64,000 nucleotides of DNA from Roseiarcus sp963783175. GTDB lineage: Bacteria > Pseudomonadota > Alphaproteobacteria > Rhizobiales > Beijerinckiaceae. The notes under the pieces were generated by a model. That model made no database searches. It saw only the letters and a program-made list of their open reading frames with translations, and was not told the DNA's origin. Both the position numbers and the translations under genes were made by a program. The stretch covers positions 154,398 through 218,397 of the forward strand of contig CAWANG010000007.1 of assembly GCA_963783175.1 (NCBI GenBank), in the 5' to 3' direction. This document shows, in pieces, positions 45,926-56,064 of this stretch. The stretch's first letter is position 1, and every line of letters begins with the position of its first letter.

Positions 45926-47519
45926 GGCCGTGCGAAAAGGCGAATTTCAAGAGCCTATTGGGGGAGCGCAGGAGGCGCGGTTGGGTTTGCTGGCGGTTTA
46001 GATTTTCATACGGAGAGGGGCTCAGGCGGCCCTCATCGCCTGGATGAGCGGCTGCACCCCGAGGATGGCGATCATCCGCTTCAGATTGTAGGCGAGAACG
46101 TGAAGGCTCATCTCCGCGCTGACCTTTTCGAGGATGCGCAGCCTGAAGTGGGTCGCGCCCATCCACGCTTTGATGGTTCCGAATGGATGTTCTGCGGTCT
46201 GGCGTCGGATGCGCATGGTCTTGGGCGCCCGGTCTAACCGCTCCTGCATCGCGTCGAGCACGGCTTCGTGCTCCCAACGCTTGACGCGCCGCTCCTTTGC
46301 AGGCGTGCACTTCGATTTCAGCGCGCAGCCGGTGCATTTCGTCGTCCAGTAGTTATGCAACTTTCGCCCCGCCTCGACATTCCAATATCGCCAGGTCAGC
46401 TTCTCGCCGGCAGGACAACGATAGACGTCTTCGCCCGTGTCGTAGACGAAATCCTGCTTGCCGAACCGGCCGTCCGCCTTGGCGCCTGAGGTCAGCGGCT
46501 TCGGAACGAGCGGCGTCACGCCCGTCGCCTCGCAGGCCAGAATCTCTTCGCCTTTGAAGTAGCCGCGATCGGCGATCGCCGTCAGTTCGCGCACGCCCGT
46601 CGCTTCTTGCGCCTGCTTGGCCATCGTGGAGAGCTGGCTGCGATCGTTGCCGATATTGGTGACCTCGTGCGCAACGATCAGGTGATGCTGCGTATCGACC
46701 ACGGCCTGCACATTGTAGCCGACCAACCCCGTGTCCTTGCCGCTCGTCGCCATGGATCGCGCGTCGGGGTCAGTCAGCGAAATCTGCTTGTCCGGCGCGG
46801 CGCGCACGGCGGCTTCCAGCGCCTTGTACCTGCGCATCTGCTCCCGCAATGAGGCGATCTTGTCCTTCAGCCGCGCCGACGTGGCTTCAGCCACCTCGCC
46901 TTCCTGACGGTCCGCCGTCTCCAGCGCCGCCAGATAGCGCTCGATGCTCGCCTCGACCTGCTCCATGCGGCGCTCAATCGAGCCGCGCGAAAAGGACCGG
47001 TCGCGGGAATTGACCGCCTTGAACCGACTGCCGTCGATCGCGACGATCGCCTGGGCGAAAAGATTCAGACCACGACACAGCGCGACAAACTGCCGGCAGG
47101 CGGAGCGGATCGCCGCGCCGTTGTCCTTGCGAAAATCCGCGATCGTCTTGAAATCCGGCGTGAGCCGGCCCGTCAGCCACATCATCTCGACGTTGCGCGC
47201 CGTTTCGCGCTCCAAACGTCGGCTCGACTGGACCTGGTTGATGTAGCCGTAGACGTAGATCTTCAGCATCGTGGCGGGATGGTAGGCCGGCCGACCCGTC
47301 GTTTCCGGCACGACGCCCTCAAACCCCAGCGCCCGCAAATCCAGTTCGTCGACAAAGACGTCGATCACCCGCACCGGATTGTCTTCAGCCACGTAGTCGT
47401 CAACGAACTCGGGCAGCAAAACGCCTTGCGTTCGGTCCTCGCCCTCGACAAAGCGCTTCATCATGAACCCCAACTCAATTCATCAGGATTCTAACCCAAC
47501 CAACGTTTTCACACAGCCT
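45926..47519 (-). mobile_element. IS1182-type insertion sequence B
   Basis: Inverted ends approximately GGCCGTGCGAAAA (45926-45938) and GGCTGTGTGAAAA (reversed, 47507-47519), 11 of 13 matching. One transposase. Distinct from element A in sequence and length. Confidence 0.6.
46022..47473 (-). CDS. IS1182-family DDE transposase (element B)
   Basis: A 483-residue transposase starting MGFMMKRFVEGEDRTQGVLL. DUF772-type N-terminus (GRPAYHPATMLKIYVYGYIN), TPDFKTIADFRKDN, catalytic Asp in VAIDGSRFKAVNSRDR, a coiled-coil insertion at about residues 180-225, second Asp in AIADRGYFKGEEI, a Cys-rich motif (CTGCALKSKCTP) and the C-terminal Glu region RQTAEHPFGTIKAWMG. Intact frame. Not closely similar to the transposase at 43233. 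Confidence 0.92.
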   Translation of the reverse strand: MGFMMKRFVEGEDRTQGVLLPEFVDDYVAEDNPVRVIDVFVDELDLRALGFEGVVPETTGRPAYHPATMLKIYVYGYINQVQSSRRLERETARNVEMMWLTGRLTPDFKTIADFRKDNGAAIRSACRQFVALCRGLNLFAQAIVAIDGSRFKAVNSRDRSFSRGSIERRMEQVEASIERYLAALETADRQEGEVAEATSARLKDKIASLREQMRRYKALEAAVRAAPDKQISLTDPDARSMATSGKDTGLVGYNVQAVVDTQHHLIVAHEVTNIGNDRSQLSTMAKQAQEATGVRELTAIADRGYFKGEEILACEATGVTPLVPKPLTSGAKADGRFGKQDFVYDTGEDVYRCPAGEKLTWRYWNVEAGRKLHNYWTTKCTGCALKSKCTPAKERRVKRWEHEAVLDAMQERLDRAPKTMRIRRQTAEHPFGTIKAWMGATHFRLRILEKVSAEMSLHVLAYNLKRMIAILGVQPLIQAMRAA

Positions 47520-47648
47520 GCGCCCTTTGCTGCCCTTCCCACCTGGTACCCGGTACGGAAGGAATGCGCGCGTGAGCGGTCCTTCCCGTCTAAGACAGCA
47601 GACCGGGTCTGGCATTTCGGCTCGTGTGGCTACCCCAAGAGGGGCGCG

Positions 47649-47741
47649 ATGAGCGAGACCCGCAAACTAGCCGCGATCTTGGCGTCCGACGTCGTCGGGT
47701 ACAGCCGGTTTGCCGGCCCGTTTGGGGGTCTTCGTCTTTAG
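47649..47741 (+). pseudogene. N-terminal fragment of a class III adenylate/guanylate cyclase
   Basis: Reads MSETRKLAAILASDVVGYSRF-AG, the conserved start of a cyclase catalytic domain with the first metal-binding Asp (SDVVGYSR), and then stops after unrelated residues (PFGGLRL). The rest of the gene is absent. It lies 130 bp right of IS element B. Confidence 0.7.
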
Positions 47742-48513
47742 TGAGGTTGACAAATGGCCTTCAGATTTTCCGTTGTGTTGGCCTTCCCGTTCGCGCGGCA
47801 CGTTCCCGACGGCTTGTTATCGCGATCTGCAGCATTTTTTCCAAGCGGGAACCCCCGCCGAAGAAAGAGGGCATGTCGTTGCTTATTTGCAAGGAAGACC
47901 AACACAGCGAAGACCGGCTACTCGCAAACGCATGGTCCAACGATTATAGCCGTCGGAGAGAGAAGGTAGCAAGCCGTATGTTGGTCAGACGCGAGAGCGC
48001 TCACGACGCCAATAAAAAGGTTGCGAAAGCAAAATGGCCACGATCGGGATCCCTACCAAACGACCCACATCCAAAGGCGGGTTCTGCGGTAACCAGGAGG
48101 CTGCCCCTCAACTTGTGACCGATCGGGAGTGTCGCAATAAATCGGGGCCGCTCGCCGCGTCGGTTCGGGTTAAATTTATGGAGCTTCGACCGAGCATGTG
48201 TCGCTGGCCGATGGGCGACCCGAAACATATCGAAACATTCCGGTTTTGCGGTTCCGCGTGCTCGTCTCGGGCTATTTATTGCAAAGCTCACACCGCAAGA
48301 GCCCACGCTCCAAACCGTCCAAGGACGCCACCGACGACTAAATTTCAGTTGCAACGCCTAGTTAGAGTCGCGTGACAGCATCGGTTCTGTGTCGCGCGCG
48401 ATTTGGACCGCAGAGAAGCCACGAAGCCAGCCCACAACGAGGATCGCACTAGAGGCTAGCCATGAGGACGTCTTACTAAGTGTGTGGTAGGCGACCAAGC
48501 GGAGGTTCAAAAA
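47742..48513. other. Region without recognisable genes
   Basis: Short frames on both strands, none with conserved motifs or good starts. Base composition is slightly lower in GC. Probably remnants left by IS activity; the right end holds the ribosome-binding site of the following cyclase. Confidence 0.45.
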
Positions 48514-49853
48514 ATGAACGACGCATCGCCCCGCTTTGCCGAGGGTCAAAACGGGCGCAGCATCACTGTTATCGAGCGAAGAGGGCAACCTCCGCTTGGC
48601 CGAACTCGCTCGGCACACGGTCGACGAGCTGAACACATGGGTTACCGAGGAAGGGTTGCTAGGCGCGACGGCAGGCGAGCTCTTCGATGGATACTGCCAA
48701 CGATTGTCGGCGATGGACGTCGTCATCATGCGTGCATACGTGTCGACCCAGACTTTGCACCCCCAAATGGACTGGCTACGGCTACACATGGCGACGAGAG
48801 TTAAGATCGGTGCGTGAGCAACAGTTTGCGCGGGGTCCCATTTCGCAGGAGTGGTTAAGCAGTCCCTTCAATGCGCTTATCCAGCGATCACTCGCTGGCG
48901 AAAAGAACCCTTGGTTGCGGCGCCGGCTGGAGTTCTGCCCAGAGCAACGAGACTTTCCTGCGCTCGCAGACTTCTATGCCGCCGGAGCGACAGACTATGT
49001 GTGTCTAGCCTTTCGGTTTGGCGAGGCGGGCGATCGGTCGCACGGGACCGGCGTCCTCTATTCTTTCACGACTGATCGCCCTGGGGGCTTCCAGGCGGCG
49101 GAAATTGATTTGTTGCGCTCTACGCTTCCGGGGTTGTCGCTCGCGATGAAGGCTCATACGGGGCACGATATCGCGTCAGGACTCCTACGGACTTACCTTG
49201 GACGTGACGCGGGTTCTCGGGTGCACTCAGGCGCGGTCGAGCGTGGAACGGTCGACGGCCTTCGCTCGGTGCTTTGGTACGCTGACTTGCGTGGTTTCAC
49301 GCGAATCAGCGACGTGTCGTCCGGAGCGGCAATTGTTGAGATGCTGAACGATGCTTTTGAGACACTGACCGCCGCGTTGCGGCCGCGCGGAGGTCATGTG
49401 CTCAAATTTATCGGGGTTGCGATGCTGGCGACGATCTCGTTCGATGAGCGGGACGAGAAGGCTGCTTGCCGCCGCGCCCTCGATGCTGCTGTTGAGGCGT
49501 CGGCCAACTTGAAAATTCGTAACTTGGAACGTGAAGCGGCAGACCTGCCGTTTGCCGATGTTGATATCGCTTTGCACGTCGGCGAAGTGCTGTACGGCAA
49601 CGTCGGCGCGGCGGACCGGCTTGACTTCACCGTGATCGGACCCGCGGTCAATGAGGTGGTTCGAATGGAAAAGCTCTGCGAACCTCTTGGTCAACATATC
49701 CTGTTCTCGTCTCGGTTTGCCGAGGCTGCAGGACGCTGCGACGGACGCCTAGAGTCGCTCGGACGATTTCAATTGCGCGGCGTCGATGAGGCCAAGGAGA
49801 TTTTTGGGCTGCGGCTCTCACAGACCGCCGGTTTGCAACGCGTAGAAGCCTGA
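48514..49853 (+). pseudogene. Class III adenylate/guanylate cyclase with frameshifts and a lost metal-binding Asp
   Basis: The start at ATG 48514 has GGAGGT upstream. The N-terminal domain is split over frames: MNDASPRFAEGQNGRS, then (shift near 48575) EEGNLRLAELARHTVDELNT, then (an extra A at 48765-48767) WTGYGYTWRRELRSV. From there the frame is clean to 49853. The catalytic domain has the first Asp in WYADLRGFTRISD and the base/transition-state region LDFTVIGPAVNEV, but the second metal site reads KFIGVAMLA where the family has FIGDGMLA. Loss of that Asp should abolish cyclase activity even if the frameshifts were sequencing errors. Confidence 0.75.
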
Positions 49854-49889
49854 CGAATTAATCGTCCGGCCGGAGAGGGGCTGACAGGA

Positions 49890-50695
49890 CTAGCTGACCT
49901 CGTCCGTCCACACCTTGAAACTGACCAGCGTGTTGGGACCGAAGGTATGGGTAATGGGCACGTCTGCCGCGTCGCGCCCTTGCGCGATTAGCACGCGGCC
50001 TATTCGAGGCATGTTGTTGCGCGGGTCGAACGTGTACCACCGCCCGCCCAGATAGACCTCGAACCAGCCGGCGAAATCCATTGGGCCATAGGGCGGTGAC
50101 ACGCCAAGTCTCCAAGATAACCGGTGCAATACCGCGCTGGGATGTTCATGCAGCGGCAGAATGTGATGGCAAGGTGCGCGTAGTCGCGACACACGCCCTT
50201 GCCTTCGTTGAAGACTTCCCAGGATGTCATTGTCGGGCGCGCATGCTCATAGCCGAACGCAATGTGACGATGCACGAAATCGCAGATCGTCTGGACGCGC
50301 GCCCATCCGGGCGCCGATTTTTGAAAAAGGCTCCAAGCCGCCTCGGACAGGCGGTCGGTCTCGCCGTAGCGGCTGCCCAGCAGGAAGACCAAAGTCTCTG
50401 GCGGCAAATCCTCCACAGCGTGTTGGTGAGCCGAAGGGGCAACCACGTCAGGCAGACCGCTATCGCGAACGACGCCGTTGGCCGACAAGCGCATTCGGCC
50501 GGGAGGAGCGACAATGCGGCTACACCAATTGCCGAAAACGTCGCGATAGGGGGAGATCGGCACGGACGGGCTGGTGGTCAAATAATCGGGCGTGATGACG
50601 TCGGACGCCCGGGTGAAATGGGTTCCCAGGACCATGATCATTGGCGTGGGTTGTGGAAAATCGTAGATCAGCTCGTATCCGACACGTATCTTCAT
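49890..50695 (-). pseudogene. Transglutaminase-like protein, frameshifted
   Basis: From ATG 50695 (MKIRVGYELIYDFPQPTPM) it runs as a bacterial transglutaminase-like N-terminal domain and core with the Cys in GKGVCRDYAHLAITFC, to YCTGYLGDL. A missing G at 50104-50105 shifts the frame; the rest, GVSPPYGPMDFAGWFEVYLG, then GRWYTFDPRNNMPRIGRVLI, ends at 49890. About 268 residues when corrected. In the position of the catalytic His it has DFAGWFE; related proteins I recall have Ser or Ala there too, so the subfamily may be non-classical. Same strand as the next transglutaminase. Confidence 0.75.
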
Positions 50696-50834
50696 TCGAC
50701 GACCCCGAAAGCATCGTCGCTGACGGCATAAATTCCCAGCCGTCGTTCGAAGGAGTTTAGCGTGTGGACGTCAGCGCCACGGTAAGGGCGCCGCTTTTCG
50801 GACTGGCAGCACGCGACTGTGCGCAACTAGTGCG

Positions 50835-51859
50835 TCAAAATCGAGATCCCGGGCTCAGAAGCTCGATCTTACCAATTTCATGGCTTCGATCCACGTTCCC
50901 GGTCCTTCTCTCGCCGTCGATCACGTCGATTGGCCAAGTCGTCGACGTGCGGCGGGTTGGGGAGGGGCCCAGATCGTCCTTGGGAGAATCGGACATAACG
51001 CTCACTTGCACCTCCATGCCGAGATGGTCCGACGGAAATCCGACATAGGTGCCGTGAAGGGGGATCGCGTGGCGAGGATCGGGGACAACTGCAACGGTGA
51101 CGAGGTCGATGTTGCCGACGCTCCCGCTTGTAGGATCGAAGTCAATCCATCCGGCGCCCGCCAGATAAATTTGCGCCCAAGCATGAGTCGATCCGCGACC
51201 TGAGCTGCTCGTCGGCTCCTGCGGATCGTCCAACGGGACTGCGAGATACCCCGACGCAAAACGCGCGGCGAAACCAATCGAGCGCGCCGCCTCGACCATC
51301 AGCATGGCGAAGTCGCGGCAACTTCCATGGCCGAGCCGGAGCGTCTCTACCGGCAGCTGGACGCCCTTCGCTTCTCGCCGCCTGTAAATGAAGCCGTGAC
51401 GGATCCCTTGTGACAACCGCTTGAGCAGCTCGAAAGCGCCGATCGACCCGCTTGGGAGCAAGAATCGCCGAGTCCATCGCCCAACCTCGTCCATCGGATC
51501 GTACTGATGGCGTTCGATATAAGGGGCGAGGTCGCGCAACTCAGAGACGCGATAGCCGATGGGGAAGGCGGCGTCTTCCAAGTCGAGGGCCATTTCGCCT
51601 GGCGAATGCTCTAGGCGCACGATACTCTCGAAGCTTAGCTCTGTTGATCGACGCGAAAACCGGGCGATCCCCACGTGATTATCGAATGCATCCTGAACGA
51701 AGCGTAGACTCCTCGGTTTCGGGCTAATCTTTAGGTCCGCTTGGACCACCCTTCGATCGTGCGAGTTCCGTGGACGGAGCATCATCCGGTGTTCGCCGAA
51801 GGCGACGGCTCGCCGGTAGCGAAGGTCGTGACGTGCCGGATGGTGAGAGACGGCGGCAT
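50835..51859 (-). pseudogene. Transglutaminase-like protein with an N-terminal frameshift
   Basis: The main frame from 51785 holds the core: Cys in GHGSCRDFAMLMVEAAR, His in STHAWAQIYL and Asp in WIDFDPTSG, a complete papain-like triad. The expected N-terminus is encoded just upstream from ATG 51859 (MPPSLTIRHVTTF), then a missing base near 51820 shifts to RYRRAVAFGEHRMMLRPR. Corrected length is about 341 residues. The downstream start MMLRPRNS could still give a protein lacking the first strand. Such proteins may act as cysteine proteases or crosslinkers; their targets are unknown. Confidence 0.75.
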
Positions 51860-52453
51860 GAATGACTCCACAGGGGAGTCGTGCATGATTCGTGCCGATT
51901 CGACACTTGCCGATGCCCGCCCTCGGTCAGATTGTCCACAATGCATCCCAACAAAAACTAAAGCGCCCGCAAAACCGCTCCCAAACTGCAGTCGTCGGTT
52001 GCAATTTCCAAATTGAACGGTCATCCCGCGGCCATCACTCGGCCATCAAAGTGACGGGAGCTGTCGTCCGCCGCGCTCGCCTGTGGTTTGAGCGTCTAAT
52101 GTGAGCCGTTGGATTAGCCGCAGGAGCGCCGTCGGAAGTGAACGCCGCATTGCCCGTTTCGTCAGCGGAACCCTTCCGGCGCCGGCTGCATATCCGCATC
52201 ACGCTCGTCCACCGCCATCCTAACATCCCGCGCCATCCACGTCCTCCGAGACGAAGCGTTCCGGGCGTGGTGAGCCGTTGCTGCGGCCTAAGCCCGAGCT
52301 GAGGCTTCCCAACCTCAAGCCGTTAATTCAAGTTGGTGTGACAATGCCCCACCGCGCCTAGCGACTGCCTGGCTGTGTTACAGACGGTCCTTGACAAGGT
52401 GCCGACTCCGCTCGATCATTTGCATACAAACATCCGACGCGTGAGCCGCTCGC
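51860..52453. other. Intergenic region upstream of the molybdenum-hydroxylase operon
   Basis: No supported gene. It should contain the promoter of the large rightward operon that starts at 52454; no clear sigma-70, sigma-54 or operator motif could be fixed by eye. Confidence 0.45.
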
Positions 52454-53302
52454 ATGTACGCTCGCCCTTCCGACCTCGACGACGCACTCAGGTTGCTGGC
52501 CGAAGGCGGCGCCCGCGTCATCGCCGGGGCGACTGACATTTTCCCCGGAGCAAGCGAGCGCCCGTTGCAGAGCGACTACATCGACGTATCCAATTTGTCT
52601 GCGTTGCGCGGCGTTCGCCTCAAGGGCGACACAGTGCGTATCGGCGCGACGACGACGTGGAGCGATATCGCAGCGGCCGATCTGCCGCCGGCCTTCGACG
52701 CGCTGAAGGCCGCGGCGCGCGACGTCGGCGCCGTCCAGATCCAGAATCGCGGCACGATTGCTGGCAATGTGTGCAACGCTTCGCCTGCCGCGGACGGCGT
52801 CCCGCCATTGCTGATCCTTGACGCCGAAGTGGAGCTTGCCTCCCGGCGTGGGACGCGCCGTCTCGCGCTGGACGCTTTCATCAGCGGCGCCCGAAGCACT
52901 CTGCTAGCCCCGGACGAAGTGATGACGGCGGTGGTCACGCCGCTGCCCGCCCCGACGATACGGTCGGCCTTCATCAAGCTTGGGGCTCGACGCTATTTGG
53001 TGATTTCGATCGTGATTGTCGCCGTCGCGCTCGATGTTGTCGACGGGATCGTGCGCGAAGCACGCATCGCCGTCGGCGCATGCTCCGAGGTCGCTCAGCG
53101 GATGAGGGAAGCGGAGCGCCGGCTGATTGGCGCGCCTGCGAGCCCGGGCGTCGGACGGTCGATCCAGGCGCAGGACCTCGCGGGGCTGTCGCCGATCGAT
53201 GACGTACGCGCGACCGCAGATTATCGTCGCGACGCCGCATTGACGTTGGTCAGACGCGCGATCGACGCTTGCGCACTTGGTCAGATAGGAGGCGTCGTCT
53301 GA
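52454..53302 (+). CDS. Molybdenum hydroxylase, FAD-binding subunit (CoxM/xanthine dehydrogenase type)
   Basis: A 282-residue medium subunit passing electrons from the Mo/FeS subunit to FAD. It has the FAD-binding start (LAEGGARVIAGATDIFPG, with AGATD), the second FAD motif IQNRGTIAGNVCNASPAADG, and a CO_deh_flav_C-type C-terminus (RYLVISIVIVAVALDV and onward). First gene of the operon; its stop overlaps the next ATG (TGATG), so the two subunits are made in step. The exact substrate is not visible in this subunit. Confidence 0.88.
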   Translation: MYARPSDLDDALRLLAEGGARVIAGATDIFPGASERPLQSDYIDVSNLSALRGVRLKGDTVRIGATTTWSDIAAADLPPAFDALKAAARDVGAVQIQNRGTIAGNVCNASPAADGVPPLLILDAEVELASRRGTRRLALDAFISGARSTLLAPDEVMTAVVTPLPAPTIRSAFIKLGARRYLVISIVIVAVALDVVDGIVREARIAVGACSEVAQRMREAERRLIGAPASPGVGRSIQAQDLAGLSPIDDVRATADYRRDAALTLVRRAIDACALGQIGGVV

Positions 53303-56064
53303 TGCTCGAACGCGCGCAGGGCGTCTCCTTGAGCCTCAACGGGGAGCCCGCGCGAATTTCCGGTTCGCCGCTCGAACGCCTCAGTCAGGCGCTGCGCGAG
53401 GAATGCGGCCTCACGGGCGTCAAGGTCGGCTGCGACGCCGGCGATTGTGGCGCCTGCACGGTGCTCATCGATGGCGAGCCGGTTTGCGCCTGCCTGACCT
53501 CGGTCGGGCAGGCGGAGGGGCGCGCGATCGAAACGATCGAGGGCCTCAGCGACGGCGAGGCGATCGTCGCGCAGCTTCGCGCGGCCTTTCACGCTCATGG
53601 CGCCGCGCAATGCGGCGTCTGCACGCCGGGCGTTCTGCTCTCCGCGGTCGCCCTATTGCGACGAGGGGCGCGCCCCGACGATGAGGCGGTCCAGACCGCG
53701 CTCGCTGGCGTGCTGTGCCGCTGCACCGGCTATCGCTCCATCCTCGACGCCGTCAAGGACGCGCACCTTTTCGGCGCCGGCGATATCGTGGAACCGCCTG
53801 TGGAGGCCGCAGTCGGGCGTCGCGTCCCCCGTCTCGACGGCGTTCGCAAGCTCTCGGGAGCGGAAATCTTCGGCGCGGACGAATGGCCGGCTGAGGCGCT
53901 CGCCGCGCGCGCGGTGCGCTCGCCTCACGCGCACGCCGCGTTTGTTCTCGGCGACGTCAAGGCGTTCAAACGCGCTTATCCGGGAATCGTCGCCGTCTTC
54001 ACCGCCGAGGATGTGCCCGGCGCCAATTGCTATGGGGTGATTCCGCATTTTGCCGACCAGCCCGTGCTTGCGGAGAGCCGCGCGCGCTTTCGCGGCGAGG
54101 CGGTGGCGCTCGTGGTCGGCGACAACGAGACGATACGCCATCTCGATCTCGCGACGTTTCCTGTGACCTGGAGCCCGTTGTCCGCGCTGACGACGCTCGA
54201 CGAGGCGCTGGAAGAGGGCGCCGAGCGCATTCACCCACACCGCCATCGCAACATCCTGACAAGCGGGTGTGTGGCGCGCGGCGACGCCGTGGCAGGCCTC
54301 GCCGCGGCGGACATCGTCGTCGAAGGCGCTTTCGAGACGGGTTTCGTCGAACACGCCTATATCGAGCCAGAGGCGGGCTTCGCGCGCCGCGCCGGCGACC
54401 GTATCGAGATTCAGGCCTGTACGCAGGCCCCTTATTTGGATCGCGACGATGTTGCAAAGATCCTGGGCATAGCGCCCGAGCAGGTGCGCATCATTCCGAC
54501 GGCCGTCGGCGGCGGCTTCGGCGCAAAGCTCGATCTGTCGGTCCAACCCTTCATCGCGGTCGCGGCCTGGCGGCTCGATCGGCCGGTGCGTATGGTTTAT
54601 TCGCGCCGTGAGTCGATCATGACGACGACCAAGCGCCATCCCGCCCGCATCGTCGCGAGGGTCGGGGCGACCCGCGACGGGCGTCTCGCGGCGATGGACT
54701 TCGCCGCTGATTTCAACACCGGCGCCTACGCTTCATGGGGACCAACAGTCGCCAACCGCGTGCCGGTGCACGCCTCTGGGCCATATCGGATGCCAAATTA
54801 TCGAGCGGTGGCGCGTGCGATCCACACACATCTTGTACCCTCCGGCGCCTTTCGCGGCTTCGGCGTGCCGCAGAGCGCGATCGCGCAAGAACAGCTGTAC
54901 GACGAGCTCGCGTTTCGCCTGCAGATCGATCCGCTCGAATTCCGCATCCTCAATGCGCTCGGCCTCGGTGAGCCCACCGTCACAGGCCAGGTCTTCACGG
55001 ACGGTATGGGTTTCAAGGCGTGTCTCGAAGCGCTTCGCCTCCGTTGGCGCGAGGCGCGCGCCGCGGCCGAGCGGTACAACGCTGAGGCGCGAGGCGCGCT
55101 CAGGCGCGGTGTCGGCGTCGCCGGCATGTGGTACGGTTGCGGCAACACCTCGATGTCGAACCCCTCGACGATGCGACTCGGCCTCAAGCCTAACGGCCGC
55201 TTCGCTCTGTTCCAGGGCGCAGTGGATATCGGTCAGGGCTCGAACACGGTGATCGCGCAGATCTGCGCCGATGCGCTTGGCGCGCCGATCGGGCAGATGG
55301 ATCTCGTGCCGGCGGATACCGACGTGACGCCGGACTGCGGCAAAACCTCCGCCTCGCGCCAGACCTTCGTTTCCGGCAACGCCGCCGCGCTTGCGGCGCG
55401 GGCAATGCGGCGCGAACTCCTACGTCTCGCGAATGTCGGCGGGGACGCGAAGCTGCGTTTCCAGACCGGCGTGGTCGCCATTGCGGACGCCTCCGGCGAG
55501 CGGCGCATTGAACTCGCGGCGCTGCCGGTCAACGCCGCCGGCTTCGTGGTCGAAGTCGTCGAGACGTTCGATCCGCCAACGACGCCGCTCGACGAGAACG
55601 GGCAGGGCGATCCTTACGCCGTGTTCGGCTCGGGCGCGCATATGGCGGAGATCGAGGTCGATGTGGAACTCGGGCGTGTCAAAGTGCTGCGCCTCGTCTG
55701 CGCGCACGACGTCGGCCGGGCGATCAATCCGACGCTGGTCGAGGGCCAGATCGAGGGTGGCGCGGCGCAGGGCCTCGGCCTCGCTCTGATGGAGGAGTTC
55801 TTCCCCGGGAAAGGCGAGAACCTGCACGACTATCTGATCCCGACGATCGGGGACATGCCGCCCGTCGAGTGCATCCTGATCGAGGACGCATCCTCGGTCG
55901 GCCCGTTCGGCGCTAAGGGCGTCGGCGAGCAAGCGCTCATTCCGACCGCGCCGGCGATCTTCAACGCCATCCGTCACGCGACGGGCGCGCGAATCCGGCG
56001 CGCGCCCGCGACCCCGGACCGCGTGCGCCAAGCCATTCTCGCTGCCGCGGGAGCGCGAGCGTGA
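53302..56064 (+). CDS. Molybdenum hydroxylase, fused 2Fe-2S and molybdopterin subunit (candidate nicotinate/N-heterocycle hydroxylase)
   Basis: 920 residues from ATG 53302, with AGGAGG just upstream. Residues 1-165 hold two 2Fe-2S centres: CGLTGVKVGCDAGDCGACT with a later Cys, and CGVCTPG...LCRCTGY. Residues about 175-915 are the Mo-cofactor domain: RVPRLDGVRKLSGAEIF, GGGFGAKLD, GAFRGFGVPQ and the catalytic Glu near the end (GAKGVGEQALI). Normally small and large subunits are separate proteins; the fusion is notable. Hydroxylation of a heterocycle at a carbon next to nitrogen is the family reaction. The neighbouring 6-hydroxynicotinate reductase-like gene makes nicotinate the best guess. Its stop overlaps the next start (GTGA). 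Confidence 0.85.
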   Translation: MLERAQGVSLSLNGEPARISGSPLERLSQALREECGLTGVKVGCDAGDCGACTVLIDGEPVCACLTSVGQAEGRAIETIEGLSDGEAIVAQLRAAFHAHGAAQCGVCTPGVLLSAVALLRRGARPDDEAVQTALAGVLCRCTGYRSILDAVKDAHLFGAGDIVEPPVEAAVGRRVPRLDGVRKLSGAEIFGADEWPAEALAARAVRSPHAHAAFVLGDVKAFKRAYPGIVAVFTAEDVPGANCYGVIPHFADQPVLAESRARFRGEAVALVVGDNETIRHLDLATFPVTWSPLSALTTLDEALEEGAERIHPHRHRNILTSGCVARGDAVAGLAAADIVVEGAFETGFVEHAYIEPEAGFARRAGDRIEIQACTQAPYLDRDDVAKILGIAPEQVRIIPTAVGGGFGAKLDLSVQPFIAVAAWRLDRPVRMVYSRRESIMTTTKRHPARIVARVGATRDGRLAAMDFAADFNTGAYASWGPTVANRVPVHASGPYRMPNYRAVARAIHTHLVPSGAFRGFGVPQSAIAQEQLYDELAFRLQIDPLEFRILNALGLGEPTVTGQVFTDGMGFKACLEALRLRWREARAAAERYNAEARGALRRGVGVAGMWYGCGNTSMSNPSTMRLGLKPNGRFALFQGAVDIGQGSNTVIAQICADALGAPIGQMDLVPADTDVTPDCGKTSASRQTFVSGNAAALAARAMRRELLRLANVGGDAKLRFQTGVVAIADASGERRIELAALPVNAAGFVVEVVETFDPPTTPLDENGQGDPYAVFGSGAHMAEIEVDVELGRVKVLRLVCAHDVGRAINPTLVEGQIEGGAAQGLGLALMEEFFPGKGENLHDYLIPTIGDMPPVECILIEDASSVGPFGAKGVGEQALIPTAPAIFNAIRHATGARIRRAPATPDRVRQAILAAAGARA

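Noticed and set aside
43147..47519. Composite transposon formed by the two IS1182-type elements around the phzF-like gene
   Set aside because: The two transposases and their ends are clearly different, so they cannot mobilise the segment as one unit in the usual way.
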